Shown: positions 17,626-26,384, counted from the stretch's first letter. The stretch is DNA of 38,691 nt from Prevotella illustrans (GCF_017426725.1 NZ_JAERMS010000030.1:1-38691); one strand, 5' to 3'. Program-made: numbers and translations. Notes: generated by a model not told the origin, from the letters alone.

Positions 17626-18699
17626 ATGCGCAATACTTTTGGTAATCTATTCACGCTGACATCCTTTGGCGAAAGTCATGGAACGGCACTGGGCGGCGTT
17701 GTCGACGGCATGCCGGCAGGCGTCGAGATTGATCTTGATTTCATTCAGAAGGAACTGGATCGACGGCGGCCGGGACAAAGTAAGCTGACGACAAGTAGAA
17801 AAGAGTCGGATAAAGTAGAACTCCTTAGCGGCGTGTTTGAAGGCAAATCGACCGGCGCTCCCATCGGTTTTATCGTAAGAAATACCAATCAGCATAGTAA
17901 GGATTATGATAATATGTGTAATCTTTTCAGGCCATCTCACGCGGATTACACATATTTTAAGAAATTTGGAATAAGAGATTACAGAGGTGGCGGCCGATCG
18001 TCGGCCAGAATCACGGTGGCCAGATGCGTAGGAGGCGCGCTGGCTAAATTGGCGCTGCGGCGGTTGGGAATCGAGATCAAGGCTTATACATCGCAGGTTG
18101 GCCATATCAAACTCGCGAAAGATTACCGAAAATATAACTTGGACTTCATTGAACAGACCCCCGTAAGATGTCCGGACAAAGAAAAAGCTACCGAAATGGA
18201 AGCCCTCATCGACGAGGTAAAAACAGCGGGCGATACGATCGGCGGCGTAATAACGGGTATCATCAAAGGGTGTCCTGTGGGGCTGGGTGAACCGGAGTTT
18301 AACAAACTCCACGCCCAACTGGGAGCGGCCATGCTTGGTATCAACGCGGCCAAGGGATTTGAATATGGTGAAGGATTTGACGGCGTGACCGCTCGGGGCA
18401 GTGAACAAAACGACGTTATGACTGAAAGCGACAATCCTACCTGGCTGTCGAACCACAGCGGAGGCATACAAGGCGGCATCAGCAATGGTCAGGATATCTA
18501 CTTCAGAGTGGCTTTCAAACCGGTGGCAACCATTTTACAGCCACAACACACGGTGGATATAGATGGCAAAAGTATTACGTTCAAAGCCCAAGGACGCCAT
18601 GACCCCTGCGTTTTGCCGAGAGCTGTACCAATCGTAGAGGCTATGGCAGCTATGGTTGTCTTGGATAATTATCTCCTTAACCAAGCAATTAAACTGTAA
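17626..18699 (+). CDS. aroC: Chorismate synthase
   Basis: Final enzyme of the shikimate pathway. It eliminates phosphate from 5-enolpyruvylshikimate-3-phosphate using reduced FMN, giving chorismate. 357 aa is full length. Signatures are [18 protein letters not shown] (residues about 13-30), [34 protein letters not shown], the basic [25 protein letters not shown] block (about 118-142), and a C-terminal [17 protein letters not shown]. It is co-transcribed with the FKBP gene. The next terminator is the hairpin at 18836-18868. Confidence 0.97.
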   Translation: MRNTFGNLFTLTSFGESHGTALGGVVDGMPAGVEIDLDFIQKELDRRRPGQSKLTTSRKESDKVELLSGVFEGKSTGAPIGFIVRNTNQHSKDYDNMCNLFRPSHADYTYFKKFGIRDYRGGGRSSARITVARCVGGALAKLALRRLGIEIKAYTSQVGHIKLAKDYRKYNLDFIEQTPVRCPDKEKATEMEALIDEVKTAGDTIGGVITGIIKGCPVGLGEPEFNKLHAQLGAAMLGINAAKGFEYGEGFDGVTARGSEQNDVMTESDNPTWLSNHSGGIQGGISNGQDIYFRVAFKPVATILQPQHTVDIDGKSITFKAQGRHDPCVLPRAVPIVEAMAAMVVLDNYLLNQAIKL

Positions 18700-18756
18700 A
18701 AAACAAATAATAGATTTTTTTAAAAGGTTACTATTCCGGATAATTAAAATTCGTCG

Positions 18757-18868
18757 TACCTTTGCAAATGATGATACGGTATTTGAGAAAATACCAAAAT
18801 CGTTTAGTTAAGTCTAGTTTAGTTTTTTGTGTTGGTTGAGGGAGCGCAAATGCCCTCCCTCAATTTTT
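18757..18868 (+). ncRNA. Candidate small RNA of about 100 nt
   Basis: A -7 box TACCTTTG at 18757-18764 followed by C predicts a start near 18771. The transcript would hold a GGTATT/AATACC hairpin (18778-18795), a U-rich single-stranded segment, and a terminator with stem TTGAGGGAG/CTCCCTCAA (18836-18863) and T5. No open frame fits. The -33 box is poor (TTCC at 18734). The terminator may also serve aroC, so this could simply be an aroC 3' region with a chance promoter. Confidence 0.4.
18836..18868 (+). terminator. Intrinsic terminator downstream of aroC / candidate sRNA
   Basis: A 9-bp perfect stem TTGAGGGAG/CTCCCTCAA with a 10-nt loop, then five Ts that run into the stop codon of the converging pyrD gene. 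Confidence 0.85.
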
Positions 18869-19775
18869 AAGCTATAACGCCTATAATCTCTCTGACATCA
18901 CGCACACCATGACGGTCGAGCCATGCGTTCATTTCGCGGATAACCTTCATAGTAACGGACGGATCTATGAAATTGGCGGTTCCAATTTCAATGGCTGTAG
19001 CACCACACATCATAAATTCGAGCGCGTCAGTAGCGTTCGAAATGCCTCCCAAACCTATAACAGGAATTTTAACCGCGTGCGCGACATCGTAGACCATACG
19101 AAGCGCTACGGGCTTAACCGCGGGGCCACTAAGCCCACCGGTACGAATGCTCAACAGCGGTTGACGCTTCTCTATGTCAACCGCCATACCCATCAACGTA
19201 TTGATCAACGATACACTGTCAGCCCCTTCAGCTTCGCAGGCACGCGCGATGTCGGCTATATTCGTCACATTAGGGGATAATTTAACGATCAACGTCTTGG
19301 GATAAACCTTGCGCACAGCGCTCACGACACTCGCAGCGCCCTGGCATGTGACGCCAAAAGCCATACCGCCATCTTTGACATTAGGGCAACTGATATTAAG
19401 TTCAATGGCCGGGATGCGGTCTAAAGTTGCAATTCGCTCAGCGCAAGCCGCGTAATTCTCAGGACTGCTCCCACTGACATTAACAATCATATTTGTCCGG
19501 ATTTCTTTGATCTGCGGATAGATAGACTCGCAGAAAAAATCGACTCCTTTGTTTTGCAAGCCAACACAATTAAGCATTCCCATTGGAGTTTCGGCCATAC
19601 GAGGATAATCATTGCCTTCACGAGGGGCAAGGGTAGTTCCTTTCACAATAATACCCCCAAGCTCATCCAAAGGTACAAAGTCGGCAAACTCAAGGCCATA
19701 ACCAAACGTTCCCGAAGCGGTCAGCACCGGATTCTTCAAGCGCAAATCCTTAATATCTACATTCAAACGTGCCAT
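18867..19775 (-). CDS. pyrD: Dihydroorotate dehydrogenase B, catalytic subunit PyrD
   Basis: Class 1B dihydroorotate dehydrogenase of 302 aa (FMN TIM barrel) for de novo pyrimidine synthesis. Seen are [17 protein letters not shown] near the N-terminus, [34 protein letters not shown], the active-site loop [17 protein letters not shown] (about 122-138), [24 protein letters not shown], and [28 protein letters not shown] for FMN phosphate binding. It follows pyrK with a 13-bp overlap. Class 1B enzymes need PyrK to pass electrons to NAD+, which agrees with the pair. Confidence 0.96.
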   Translation of the reverse strand: MARLNVDIKDLRLKNPVLTASGTFGYGLEFADFVPLDELGGIIVKGTTLAPREGNDYPRMAETPMGMLNCVGLQNKGVDFFCESIYPQIKEIRTNMIVNVSGSSPENYAACAERIATLDRIPAIELNISCPNVKDGGMAFGVTCQGAASVVSAVRKVYPKTLIVKLSPNVTNIADIARACEAEGADSVSLINTLMGMAVDIEKRQPLLSIRTGGLSGPAVKPVALRMVYDVAHAVKIPVIGLGGISNATDALEFMMCGATAIEIGTANFIDPSVTMKVIREMNAWLDRHGVRDVREIIGVIA

Positions 19776-20539
19776 AATAAATCTTTTACGTTAAAAACCG
19801 GGCCCTCCTTACACACACACTGATTGCCTTCAACCGTTTTCTCCACGCAACAGAGGCATGCGCCAACCCCACATGCCATCTTGTTTTCTAATGAAGCCTC
19901 GCAGAAAATGCCTTTTTCGAGCGCATAGCGCGCCACGCTAACCATCATCGGCTTGGGACCACAAGTGCTGATCTGGTCAAAACGCTCGGATTGAAGCAAG
20001 GAATGATCGGTGACAAAGCCTTTTTCGCCCTGACTGCCGTCTTCTGTTGTCACGTACACGCGCCCGTACTTATTAAATAGGTCCAACTCCAACAAGTCTT
20101 TAGCAGACCGGGCGCCCAACAAGAATGTCGCATGATGGTGAGCTTCCTGAAGTGCTTTGCCAAAGTAAAGCAGGGGGGCTACACCGACACCACCGCCTAC
20201 AAGCAACACACGGGAAGAAGGATTGGCGGGCATGGTAAAGCCATTACCTAATGGGAAAATACAATTAACCGTATCGCCAGGCAACAAACTGCTCAAGCGG
20301 CGGGTGCCATCGCCTACAGCCGCAATGAGAAGCCACAACTCATTGGCAGCAATATCGACAAAATTAATAGAAATAGGACGGCGTAGAAAGGTTGTTGAAG
20401 AATGATCAACAAGCAACTCCACAAACTGACCAGGCACCATAGGGGGTAAAGGATCAGGTGAGGTTAATTTTAAAACCACATGCGTTGCACTCAGCCTCTC
20501 TACAGATAAAATCTTAAGATCAAGGTTGTACTTTTTCAT
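19763..20539 (-). CDS. pyrK: Dihydroorotate dehydrogenase B, electron-transfer subunit PyrK
   Basis: 258 aa. A ferredoxin-reductase-type FAD domain ([11 protein letters not shown] for FAD binding; [19 protein letters not shown] for NAD binding) is followed by a C-terminal 2Fe-2S cluster region with cysteines in [19 protein letters not shown] and CVCKEGPVF. It couples PyrD to NAD+. It is the first gene of the pyrK-pyrD pair, with a promoter at 20560-20590 only about 15 bp upstream of the start. Confidence 0.95.
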   Translation of the reverse strand: MKKYNLDLKILSVERLSATHVVLKLTSPDPLPPMVPGQFVELLVDHSSTTFLRRPISINFVDIAANELWLLIAAVGDGTRRLSSLLPGDTVNCIFPLGNGFTMPANPSSRVLLVGGGVGVAPLLYFGKALQEAHHHATFLLGARSAKDLLELDLFNKYGRVYVTTEDGSQGEKGFVTDHSLLQSERFDQISTCGPKPMMVSVARYALEKGIFCEASLENKMACGVGACLCCVEKTVEGNQCVCKEGPVFNVKDLLWHV

Positions 20540-20559
20540 TATGCTATCTTTAGATGTAA

Positions 20560-20590
20560 CAAAGATAATCTAAAAGCATGGAATGACAAA
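20560..20590 (-). promoter_or_regulatory. Promoter of pyrK-pyrD
   Basis: On the minus strand, TTTG (20587-20590) and TATCTTTG (20560-20567) are 19 bp apart, an exact match to the Bacteroidetes consensus. The leader is very short. Confidence 0.8.
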
Positions 20591-20607
20591 AAAGGACGTG
20601 ACTATTC

Positions 20608-21072
20608 TTATTTCTTGGGTACGAAAGTTTCCCAGGTTTGATCATCATAAAAGATGCGGATTTCTGTAATCTGACGCACTTTTTTGTCAATTTCTTTCAC
20701 AATTATTTTTTGAGGTTGTTGAGCAGTGGAAGCCGGTTCCTTACCCGGTGCCTGATCGAAAAGGGAGGGTAGAGTGCCCTGCGACGCACTTCCAAAATCT
20801 ACAAGCTGTGCTTCTGTAGACGAGCGTGTATTACTCTGAGACGTTTCATCAGTCTTGTCTTTCGTAATATACATATCTCCGAAACCAAACAACAACCAAT
20901 CGGTAGAGATAGAAGGGATCTTGTTTTTGATTGCTTCTACAATATTGATAGTCGGTTTGGTTCGTCCGGTGAAGATGCTGCTAAGCGAAGCGGATGACAT
21001 TCCGATGAACTGAGCGAAGGTCTGTTGGTTCATGTGAGAGCCTTCCATTATCTGCCTAATTCTATCTTTCAT
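20608..21072 (-). CDS. XRE-family helix-turn-helix DNA-binding protein
   Basis: 154 aa. The N-terminal HTH domain (residues about 1-65) reads RIRQIMEGSHMNQQTFAQFIGMSSASLSSIFTGRTKPTINIVEAIKNKIPSISTDWLLFG, a typical phage-repressor-like XRE fold. It is followed by a polar linker (KTDETSQSNTRSSTEAQ) and a conserved-looking C-terminal part KEIDKKVRQITEIRIFYDDQTWETFVPKK. The target is unknown. It is likely a host regulator rather than prophage, since no phage genes surround it. It is monocistronic with its own promoter. Confidence 0.85.
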   Translation of the reverse strand: MKDRIRQIMEGSHMNQQTFAQFIGMSSASLSSIFTGRTKPTINIVEAIKNKIPSISTDWLLFGFGDMYITKDKTDETSQSNTRSSTEAQLVDFGSASQGTLPSLFDQAPGKEPASTAQQPQKIIVKEIDKKVRQITEIRIFYDDQTWETFVPKK

Positions 21073-21123
21073 AAGCTAAAAGTAGTAAAATAGAGCGTTA
21101 TAAGTCATTTTTTATTGATTTTA

Positions 21124-21155
21124 CAAAAGTAAAGAAAAAAAATTACATACACAAA
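21124..21155 (-). promoter_or_regulatory. Promoter of the XRE regulator gene
   Basis: On the minus strand, TTTG (21152-21155) and TACTTTTG (21124-21131) are 20 bp apart, about 50 bp upstream of the start. The remaining 21156-21783 stretch is AT-rich with no convincing gene, repeat or RNA. Confidence 0.65.
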
Positions 21156-21783
21156 GCATTCTTAGAATATTTATAGATGTATAATATTAGAATTTAATTT
21201 TAAATATACAAACCAAGAAAGGCGATATAACGAAAAGGAGATTTGTGTTTGTAAATGTAAATATTTTGGGGCTAAAACGCTACGAATTACAAATTGAGAG
21301 AAAGCTGACAAATAACTGATTATTATTTAGATATTTAGATGTTAAAGCGCGCATTAGCGCCTATAGCGAAACTCAAAATAGCTATTTATACACAAAAACG
21401 TATATATAGATTCACAAAATAGGCATAAATCTCTGAATTTTAGTGATTTAATAGCAAATTGATGGAATGAATATAGATTCGTATAGATATTGAAACGAAC
21501 AATTTAAAACAACAAATCAAGGATCGTAAACGCTAAAACAGCTTCTTAAAATGCTAAACCTGCCTTTCTATTGGTTTATATTTGTTGATTTGTCGTTGTA
21601 AAACGGCCGCACGTTACACAACCCGAAATGCAAAAGAATGCTAACACTAAATTTCCAACGTTCGAAAATCGTAAAAATAGAAATGCTTGAAGAATTCTGA
21701 ACAACGATTCGAATTGTCTGAAATAATCGAATTCTGCATAGGGTTTTTAGTAGCTAACTGCTTGATACCATGGGCAATTAGCC

Positions 21784-21809
21784 AAAAAAAAGTGCTCTTT
21801 TGGAGCACT
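21784..21809 (-). terminator. Intrinsic terminator of holA
   Basis: AGTGCTC/GAGCACT stem with a 5-nt loop, followed on the minus strand by seven or more Ts, 37 bp past the holA stop. Confidence 0.85.
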
Positions 21810-21845
21810 CATTTTAGCTTAAAATAGAGAAAAAAAGTGGCAATT

Positions 21846-22877
21846 TTAGTGGAAAATGAAGAAAAGAAGCTCTTTCATCAACTCTCCAGGGCCCGTATTA
21901 GGGTTATGAATACCCTTACTTTTCGCATCTATCTCTCTAATTTTAGAAATTATTTGCATTGTTTTTACACCGGAATAATTTCTCATCCCTATCATGTAAT
22001 CTTTTGCCGACCATGCTGATCTCAGATCCAGAAACTGCGCTACACTATTTTCATTATTTCGTTGAGGAGCATAATAGGCTATCATCAGATTTTCGAAATA
22101 AGAAAAGATTAGTGGAAGAAAAGCATAAATAGAACCAGCCTTAGGATTACTGTCAAAATATTTCATAATTTGATTCGCCTTAAAAATATCCCGATTGATG
22201 ATCGCGTTTTTAAATTCGAACGCATTGAAATCTTTACTTACGCCCACTTCGCGTTCTACAATTTCCGGAGTAACTCTCTTATTACTTTCGGAGAGAGAAA
22301 TCAGAACCTTATCAAGCTCCGACGTCAGTCGGTTCAGATCGGCCCCAATATGATCAGCCATCATTTGAGCGGCCTTTGGTTCTATCGTTGCTTTCTGTTG
22401 CTGAAGATATGAAATAATAAACCCCGGAAGTTCTCTATCATATAGTTTCTTGCTTTCGAACACAACCCCACCGGCTTGCTCCGCTTTGGCAACCAATTTT
22501 TTGCGGCGATCGATCGTGCCATTCTTATGACATAAAACTAAAACCGTCGTTTGAACCGGATGCTCGAAATATTTTTCCAACGCGTCAGTCGATTTCAGGT
22601 TTTGGGCTTCCTTTACAATAACGACTCTATATTCAGCCATCATGGGATATCCTTTCGATAAATCAGCTATCTGAACGGCAGTCATGTCAGAGCCAAAGAC
22701 AATCGACTGGTTGAAGTCGCGCTCTTCGGGTTTTAATATATTGTCCGCAATAAAGTCTGATATTTTATCTATATAATAAGATTCTTCACCCATTAATATA
22801 TAAATAGGTGAAAACTTTCTTGCTTTTAGATCTTTCATAATAAGGTCGTAAGACGGACCAACTTTCTTCTCTGCCAT
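21846..22877 (-). CDS. holA: DNA polymerase III subunit delta
   Basis: Clamp-loader subunit of 343 aa that opens the beta clamp during replication. Matches to HolA include SPIYILMGEESYYIDKISDFI near the N-terminus (the degenerate nucleotide-binding start of the AAA-like fold), VVIVKEAQNL, TVLVLCHKNGTIDRRKKLVAKAEQAGGVVFESKKLYDRELPGFI, ADHIGADLNRLTSELDKVLI, and the helical C-terminal domain with a MRNYSGVKTMQIISKIREIDAKSKGI collar segment. It is divergent from the HsdR-N gene. Monocistronic. Confidence 0.95.
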   Translation of the reverse strand: MAEKKVGPSYDLIMKDLKARKFSPIYILMGEESYYIDKISDFIADNILKPEERDFNQSIVFGSDMTAVQIADLSKGYPMMAEYRVVIVKEAQNLKSTDALEKYFEHPVQTTVLVLCHKNGTIDRRKKLVAKAEQAGGVVFESKKLYDRELPGFIISYLQQQKATIEPKAAQMMADHIGADLNRLTSELDKVLISLSESNKRVTPEIVEREVGVSKDFNAFEFKNAIINRDIFKANQIMKYFDSNPKAGSIYAFLPLIFSYFENLMIAYYAPQRNNENSVAQFLDLRSAWSAKDYMIGMRNYSGVKTMQIISKIREIDAKSKGIHNPNTGPGELMKELLFFIFH

Positions 22878-22929
22878 TACTGTGTTAACATTTTAATTTG
22901 ACTGAGCTGCAATATCTATGTTTTTTTCG

Positions 22930-22937
22930 TATCTTTG
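22930..22937 (+). promoter_or_regulatory. -7 box upstream of the HsdR-N gene
   Basis: TATCTTTG at 22930-22937, 62 bp before the chosen start at 22999. No well-placed -33 box. Confidence 0.45.
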
Positions 22938-22998
22938 TACAGATATCTTGTTGTGCAAAGATAGCGTAAAAAAAAGGAATGGAAGACAAAACAAAGAA

Positions 22999-23448
22999 AT
23001 GAATCGTTTAAACTTACCAAGCTTTGACTTGAAACTGTCCGGAACAAAAGAAAAGCCTAAAATATTTGATATTTTAAGAAAGCGCTATGTGGCTTTGACC
23101 CCGGAAGAATGGGTCAGGCAACATTTCATCCATTACCTTATCAATTATAAAGGTTATCCCAAGGCGCTCATGGCAAACGAAGTACAACTCCAAATAGGAA
23201 GTAAACTGCTTAGAGCAGACAGTGTGTTGTATGATTTACAGCTAAAACCTAAAATCATTATCGAATATAAAGCTCCCTCCATCCCCATCACTCAGAAAGT
23301 ATTTGACCAGGCTTTTGCATACAATACGCAGCTCCATGTAAATTATCTGATGGTCTCAAACGGTATAAACCATTATTGCTGCAAAATAGATTATGCACAC
23401 CACAACTACATTCTCCTTGCAGATATTCCGGATTATCATCAATTATAA
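22999..23448 (+). CDS. Stand-alone HsdR-N (type I restriction R N-terminal) nuclease-like protein
   Basis: 149 aa from MNRLNLPSFDLKL. A longer in-frame start at 22918 would precede the -7 box and is rejected. The protein consists of the HSDR_N-type nuclease domain alone. A PD-(D/E)XK-like site is visible with E61, D74 (LRADSVLYD), E89 and K91 (IIIEYKAP), followed by Q104..Y108 (FDQAFAYN), the QxxxY motif of type I R subunits. There is no helicase motor, and no hsdM or hsdS nearby. The function of such single-domain proteins is not established. Context is holA (divergent) and an epimerase-like gene 129 bp downstream. Confidence 0.85.
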   Translation: MNRLNLPSFDLKLSGTKEKPKIFDILRKRYVALTPEEWVRQHFIHYLINYKGYPKALMANEVQLQIGSKLLRADSVLYDLQLKPKIIIEYKAPSIPITQKVFDQAFAYNTQLHVNYLMVSNGINHYCCKIDYAHHNYILLADIPDYHQL

Positions 23449-23577
23449 CTTAGTAGAGTTCCGTTTGCCCCCTGTGTCAATAGGCGTAGAAAGATATTCT
23501 TGTCGCTAATCACACAATAATCCATCCTCATCAAAGGTCCATATTTTTAATAACTATTTACGTATTAGAGAAAAATA

Positions 23578-24705
23578 ATGAAAAAGATTTGTATATTTTG
23601 TGGCGCTCGTCCCAATTTTATGAAAGTCGCTCCGCTAATCAGATCCATCAAAAACTACAGCAACGAAGGTCATGATATAGCCTATTCGCTTGTGTATGCA
23701 GGAGCAGAAAACGATCCGACTCTTGAAAACTCTCTCTTCACGGATCTACAGATAGACCGTCCCGATACTTTCCTGAACGTGGTTTGCGAGAATCTGAATG
23801 AGCTGACAGGCCAAGTAATGTCTAAATTTGAATACTATCTTCAGACCAATCCTACCCAAATGGTTGTCGTTGTAGACGATTTGGCCAGTACAATGGCCGC
23901 GGCTATTGTCACCAAAAAGCAAGGCATTATCTTGGCACACATTGCGGCAGGAACACGCAGCTTCGATATCAACATGCCAAAAGAAATCAACCGGCTGGTT
24001 ATTGACGGACTGAGTGACATTCTTTTTACAGCCGGTTTCAGCAACAATAACATCGCTAATAAAGCAGGAACAGAATTATCGAAAGTATTTATGGTAGGCA
24101 ACATACTCATAGATAATTTAAGATTCAATCATCAGCGTATAGCTGCGCAACAACTTCCCGCAGATGTGAACATGCTCATAGCGGCCTCTGACAATAAGAA
24201 ACAACCACTGCCCTATCTCATTTTTACACTAAATCGTAAGGCTCTTATCGCAGATAAGAACAACTTACGACAAATGATCGGAGCTATTGACAGGGTGGTA
24301 AAAGAGTTCGGAGTGCCGGTGCTTGCCCCATTGCGTAATGATGCGCTCCAAACGGTGCAATCAATGTTAGATCAGAAGAGCGCTATCCACCTGATCGAAC
24401 CACAATCCTATCTTGCTTTCAGTAAACTGACAGCACAGGCTGCCGGAATTATCACCGACAGTGGTAATGTGGCAGAAGAGGCCAGTTTCAACGGTGTCCC
24501 ATGTATCACGCTGAACAGCTATACGGAACATATTGAAACGGTAACGGTAGGAAGTAATATTTTAGTCGGTGAGAATGCGGATAGCTTGGCCCAATCACTT
24601 CATGACATGCTGGCCGGACAGTGGAAAAAATGTGGAATTCCTGACCGTTGGGATGGCAGAAGCGGTGAAAGAATCCTTCATATTCTTATCGAATCATTGG
24701 AATAA
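23578..24705 (+). CDS. UDP-GlcNAc 2-epimerase (WecB) family protein with altered active site
   Basis: 375 aa, full length for the non-hydrolysing UDP-N-acetylglucosamine 2-epimerase GT-B fold. Family landmarks are GARPNFMKVAPLIR (residues 9-22), VVVDDLAST near 97-105, HIAAGTRSFDINMPKEINR (121-139), FMVGNILIDN, and TDSGNVAEEASFNGVPCITLNSYTEH near 295-320. Compared with E. coli WecB, the catalytic Glu117 position (HVEAG) is Ala123 and the His213 position (T.HR) is Asn219, while the Asp95 and Glu131 positions (D101, E136) are kept. It may be inactive as an epimerase or have another role. No sugar-pathway neighbours are present. Confidence 0.85.
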   Translation: MKKICIFCGARPNFMKVAPLIRSIKNYSNEGHDIAYSLVYAGAENDPTLENSLFTDLQIDRPDTFLNVVCENLNELTGQVMSKFEYYLQTNPTQMVVVVDDLASTMAAAIVTKKQGIILAHIAAGTRSFDINMPKEINRLVIDGLSDILFTAGFSNNNIANKAGTELSKVFMVGNILIDNLRFNHQRIAAQQLPADVNMLIAASDNKKQPLPYLIFTLNRKALIADKNNLRQMIGAIDRVVKEFGVPVLAPLRNDALQTVQSMLDQKSAIHLIEPQSYLAFSKLTAQAAGIITDSGNVAEEASFNGVPCITLNSYTEHIETVTVGSNILVGENADSLAQSLHDMLAGQWKKCGIPDRWDGRSGERILHILIESLE

Positions 24706-24743
24706 AAAAATGTGTTCGATAACAATCTTAAAAAAACTTTATT

Positions 24744-24777
24744 TTTGAACCACGTATTACTTTTTTTATTATGTTTG
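24744..24777 (+). promoter_or_regulatory. Orphan promoter-like sequence
   Basis: TTTG at 24744-24747 and TATGTTTG at 24770-24777 followed by C, 22 bp apart. No gene follows on this strand for 1 kb. The first ATG gives a 12-codon frame (MARKIGKRFIYF). The 24778-25030 stretch shows nothing else. Confidence 0.4.
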
Positions 24778-25028
24778 CAATAACAAGGGATGGCTAGAAA
24801 AATAGGAAAGCGTTTTATCTATTTTTAGAGGATAATCCTTTCACCATCAAAGATACACAAAAGCTATTTCCCCTGTCATTTGGTTAGAACCCTTTTATGA
24901 AATTAGAAGGACAATGGATTTATTTAGAAGATAACAGATCTAAGTTTTTTTTTGTTTCAAAACAGAAATTAATAGGCTTGTGTAAAGCGGTAAATTAATC
25001 TCCTTTTCATCTCTTAAAAAGTAATAAT

Positions 25029-25171
25029 TTATTTTCGTAATTTAAATTTTAGCTTTCAAGCAATTCAATAGGGTTCTTACTATGGTAAAGGAGGACTTCA
25101 GGAGATTCCACAGGTTTATCAAACCTGATTACGCAAGAGGGTGTGTCAAAAATGTACGCATCCTCTTTTTT
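25029..25171 (+). ncRNA. Candidate structured RNA ending in a strong terminator
   Basis: A weak -7-like TATTTTCG at 25029-25036 precedes about 130 nt containing a perfect hairpin CAGGTTT-ATC-AAACCTG (25111-25127) and a 12-bp terminator stem (25135-25146 with 25156-25167, two G-U pairs) followed by Ts. No protein is encoded. The promoter could instead be the better one at 24744, giving a transcript near 390 nt. Confidence 0.3.
25135..25171 (+). terminator. Intrinsic terminator without an upstream gene
   Basis: AAGAGGGTGTGT pairs along its full 12 bp with ACGCATCCTCTT (two G-U pairs), and the T-run continues to 25171. The nearest plus-strand gene ends 430 bp upstream. Confidence 0.75.
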
Positions 25172-25280
25172 GATTCCTCGACTTCTTTATGGCTCACCTG
25201 ATCATTTGTGGGGGGACAAGTTTGCAAGTGATGAAATCTCCGGCTTCATCATTTGTAAGCCCATCCTCATTATTGATTCA

Positions 25281-25716
25281 GTGTTTCCGTGATTTTGTCA
25301 GAAAAAACTACCTGATTTTAACACTTCCGCAACACGTCATCCGGCTGTCGGAATGCCGAAAAAGTCCTTCGTTTTGCCGATTTTTATGCCCTTTTATGCC
25401 CAAAGCTATGCTTTTATCGGCTCAAAGCATAGCGATTACGCCGTCAAAGCATAGCTTTTAGCCGGTGAAAGGGCTGCGATTACGGCCTAAAAGCATAGCG
25501 ATTGAAGGAGAAAAAGTGATGAGAAAGCACCTTGAAAATCGCAACACATTGATAACCAGCGTTTTATAAACTCGCTCTAAAATCGCTTATTTGCGCCCAA
25601 GTCTTTTCTTTTTCAGAATAATGCCACTTTTTTGATGGTATATGTAAAGATAATTCAGGGTGTGGCAGATGTCGGTTGATACTTGTAAACCTGTCCCCAC
25701 TAATTTTCTACTGAAC
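25281..25716 (-). repeat. Dispersed intergenic repeat, copy B (inverted relative to copy A)
   Basis: The reverse complement of this segment matches 5676-6109 along its length, including both ends. The internal array at 25401-25510 has five 22-bp units starting at 25401, 25423, 25445, 25467 and 25489, each a CAAAGC..AGC-like half-palindrome plus variable spacer. It ends 6 bp before the stop codon of the downstream kinase gene, so it forms that gene's immediate 3' flank. A 90-codon frame at 25189-25461 lies in it and is not a gene. Confidence 0.85.
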
Positions 25717-25721
25717 CTTCT

Positions 25722-26342
25722 TTATTCCATGGGGAACAGACCATACAAGTCGCTGTCTATCTGATCCGTTATCCTACTGAAATCAGCCGGATTACTTTCA
25801 AACTTTGTCGTGTCGCCATCCACAATCAACAGGTGGCCTTTATAACTACTTATCCAGTCTTCATAGCGTTTGTTCAAGCCATTGAGATAATCGATTCGAA
25901 TGGATTTCTCAAAATCTCGTCCACGCTTCTGAATCTGTGAAACCAGATTGGGTATCGTCGAACGGATATAGATCATCAGATCGGGCAACTTCACCAGTGA
26001 CATCATCAGGTTGAACAGATCGGTATAATTGGCAAAATCTCGGTCACTCATCATCCCCATATCGTGCAGATTAGGGGCAAAGATACAGGCGTCTTCAAAG
26101 ATGGTGCGGTCCTGGATGATGGTATCCGTGCATTTGGATATCTCAACGACCTCTTTGAAGCGCTTGTTTAGAAAATAAATTTGCAGATTGAATGACCACC
26201 GAGACATGTCGGCATAGAAGTCGTCTAAATAAGGGTTGTTATCGACGGGCTCAAAGCGAGGAGTCCATCCGTATCTTTTAGCCAGCATTTTTGTAAGCGT
26301 TGTCTTACCGCTGCCTATGTTTCCTGCGATTGCGATATGCAT
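25722..26342 (-). CDS. Deoxynucleoside kinase (dAK/dGK family), second of a tandem pair
   Basis: Cytosolic kinase of 206 aa that phosphorylates purine or pyrimidine deoxynucleosides for salvage. P-loop GNIGSGKT at residues 7-14, FEPVDNNPYLDDFY substrate region, WSFNLQIYFLNKRFKE, DRTIFED in place of the usual ERS/DRS catalytic motif, and the lid RGRDFEKSIRIDYL. About half its residues match the gene just upstream (26385-27002). Known Lactobacillus relatives are encoded in tandem and form a dAK/dGK heterodimer, so the same is plausible here. Substrate specificity cannot be read from sequence. It follows its partner by 42 bp. Confidence 0.9.
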   Translation of the reverse strand: MHIAIAGNIGSGKTTLTKMLAKRYGWTPRFEPVDNNPYLDDFYADMSRWSFNLQIYFLNKRFKEVVEISKCTDTIIQDRTIFEDACIFAPNLHDMGMMSDRDFANYTDLFNLMMSLVKLPDLMIYIRSTIPNLVSQIQKRGRDFEKSIRIDYLNGLNKRYEDWISSYKGHLLIVDGDTTKFESNPADFSRITDQIDSDLYGLFPME

Positions 26343-26384
26343 GATTCTTGATAAAAAATAAATTCGTTAACTGAAATAATAATG

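Noticed and set aside
21156..21783. Possible RNA gene or relic in the AT-rich gap between the XRE and holA genes
   Set aside because: A TATATTTG box at 21577 has no -33 partner, terminator or frame downstream, so nothing can be supported.
25189..25461. 90-codon open frame before the kinase pair
   Set aside because: It runs into repeat copy B; the matching segment of copy A does not conserve the frame.
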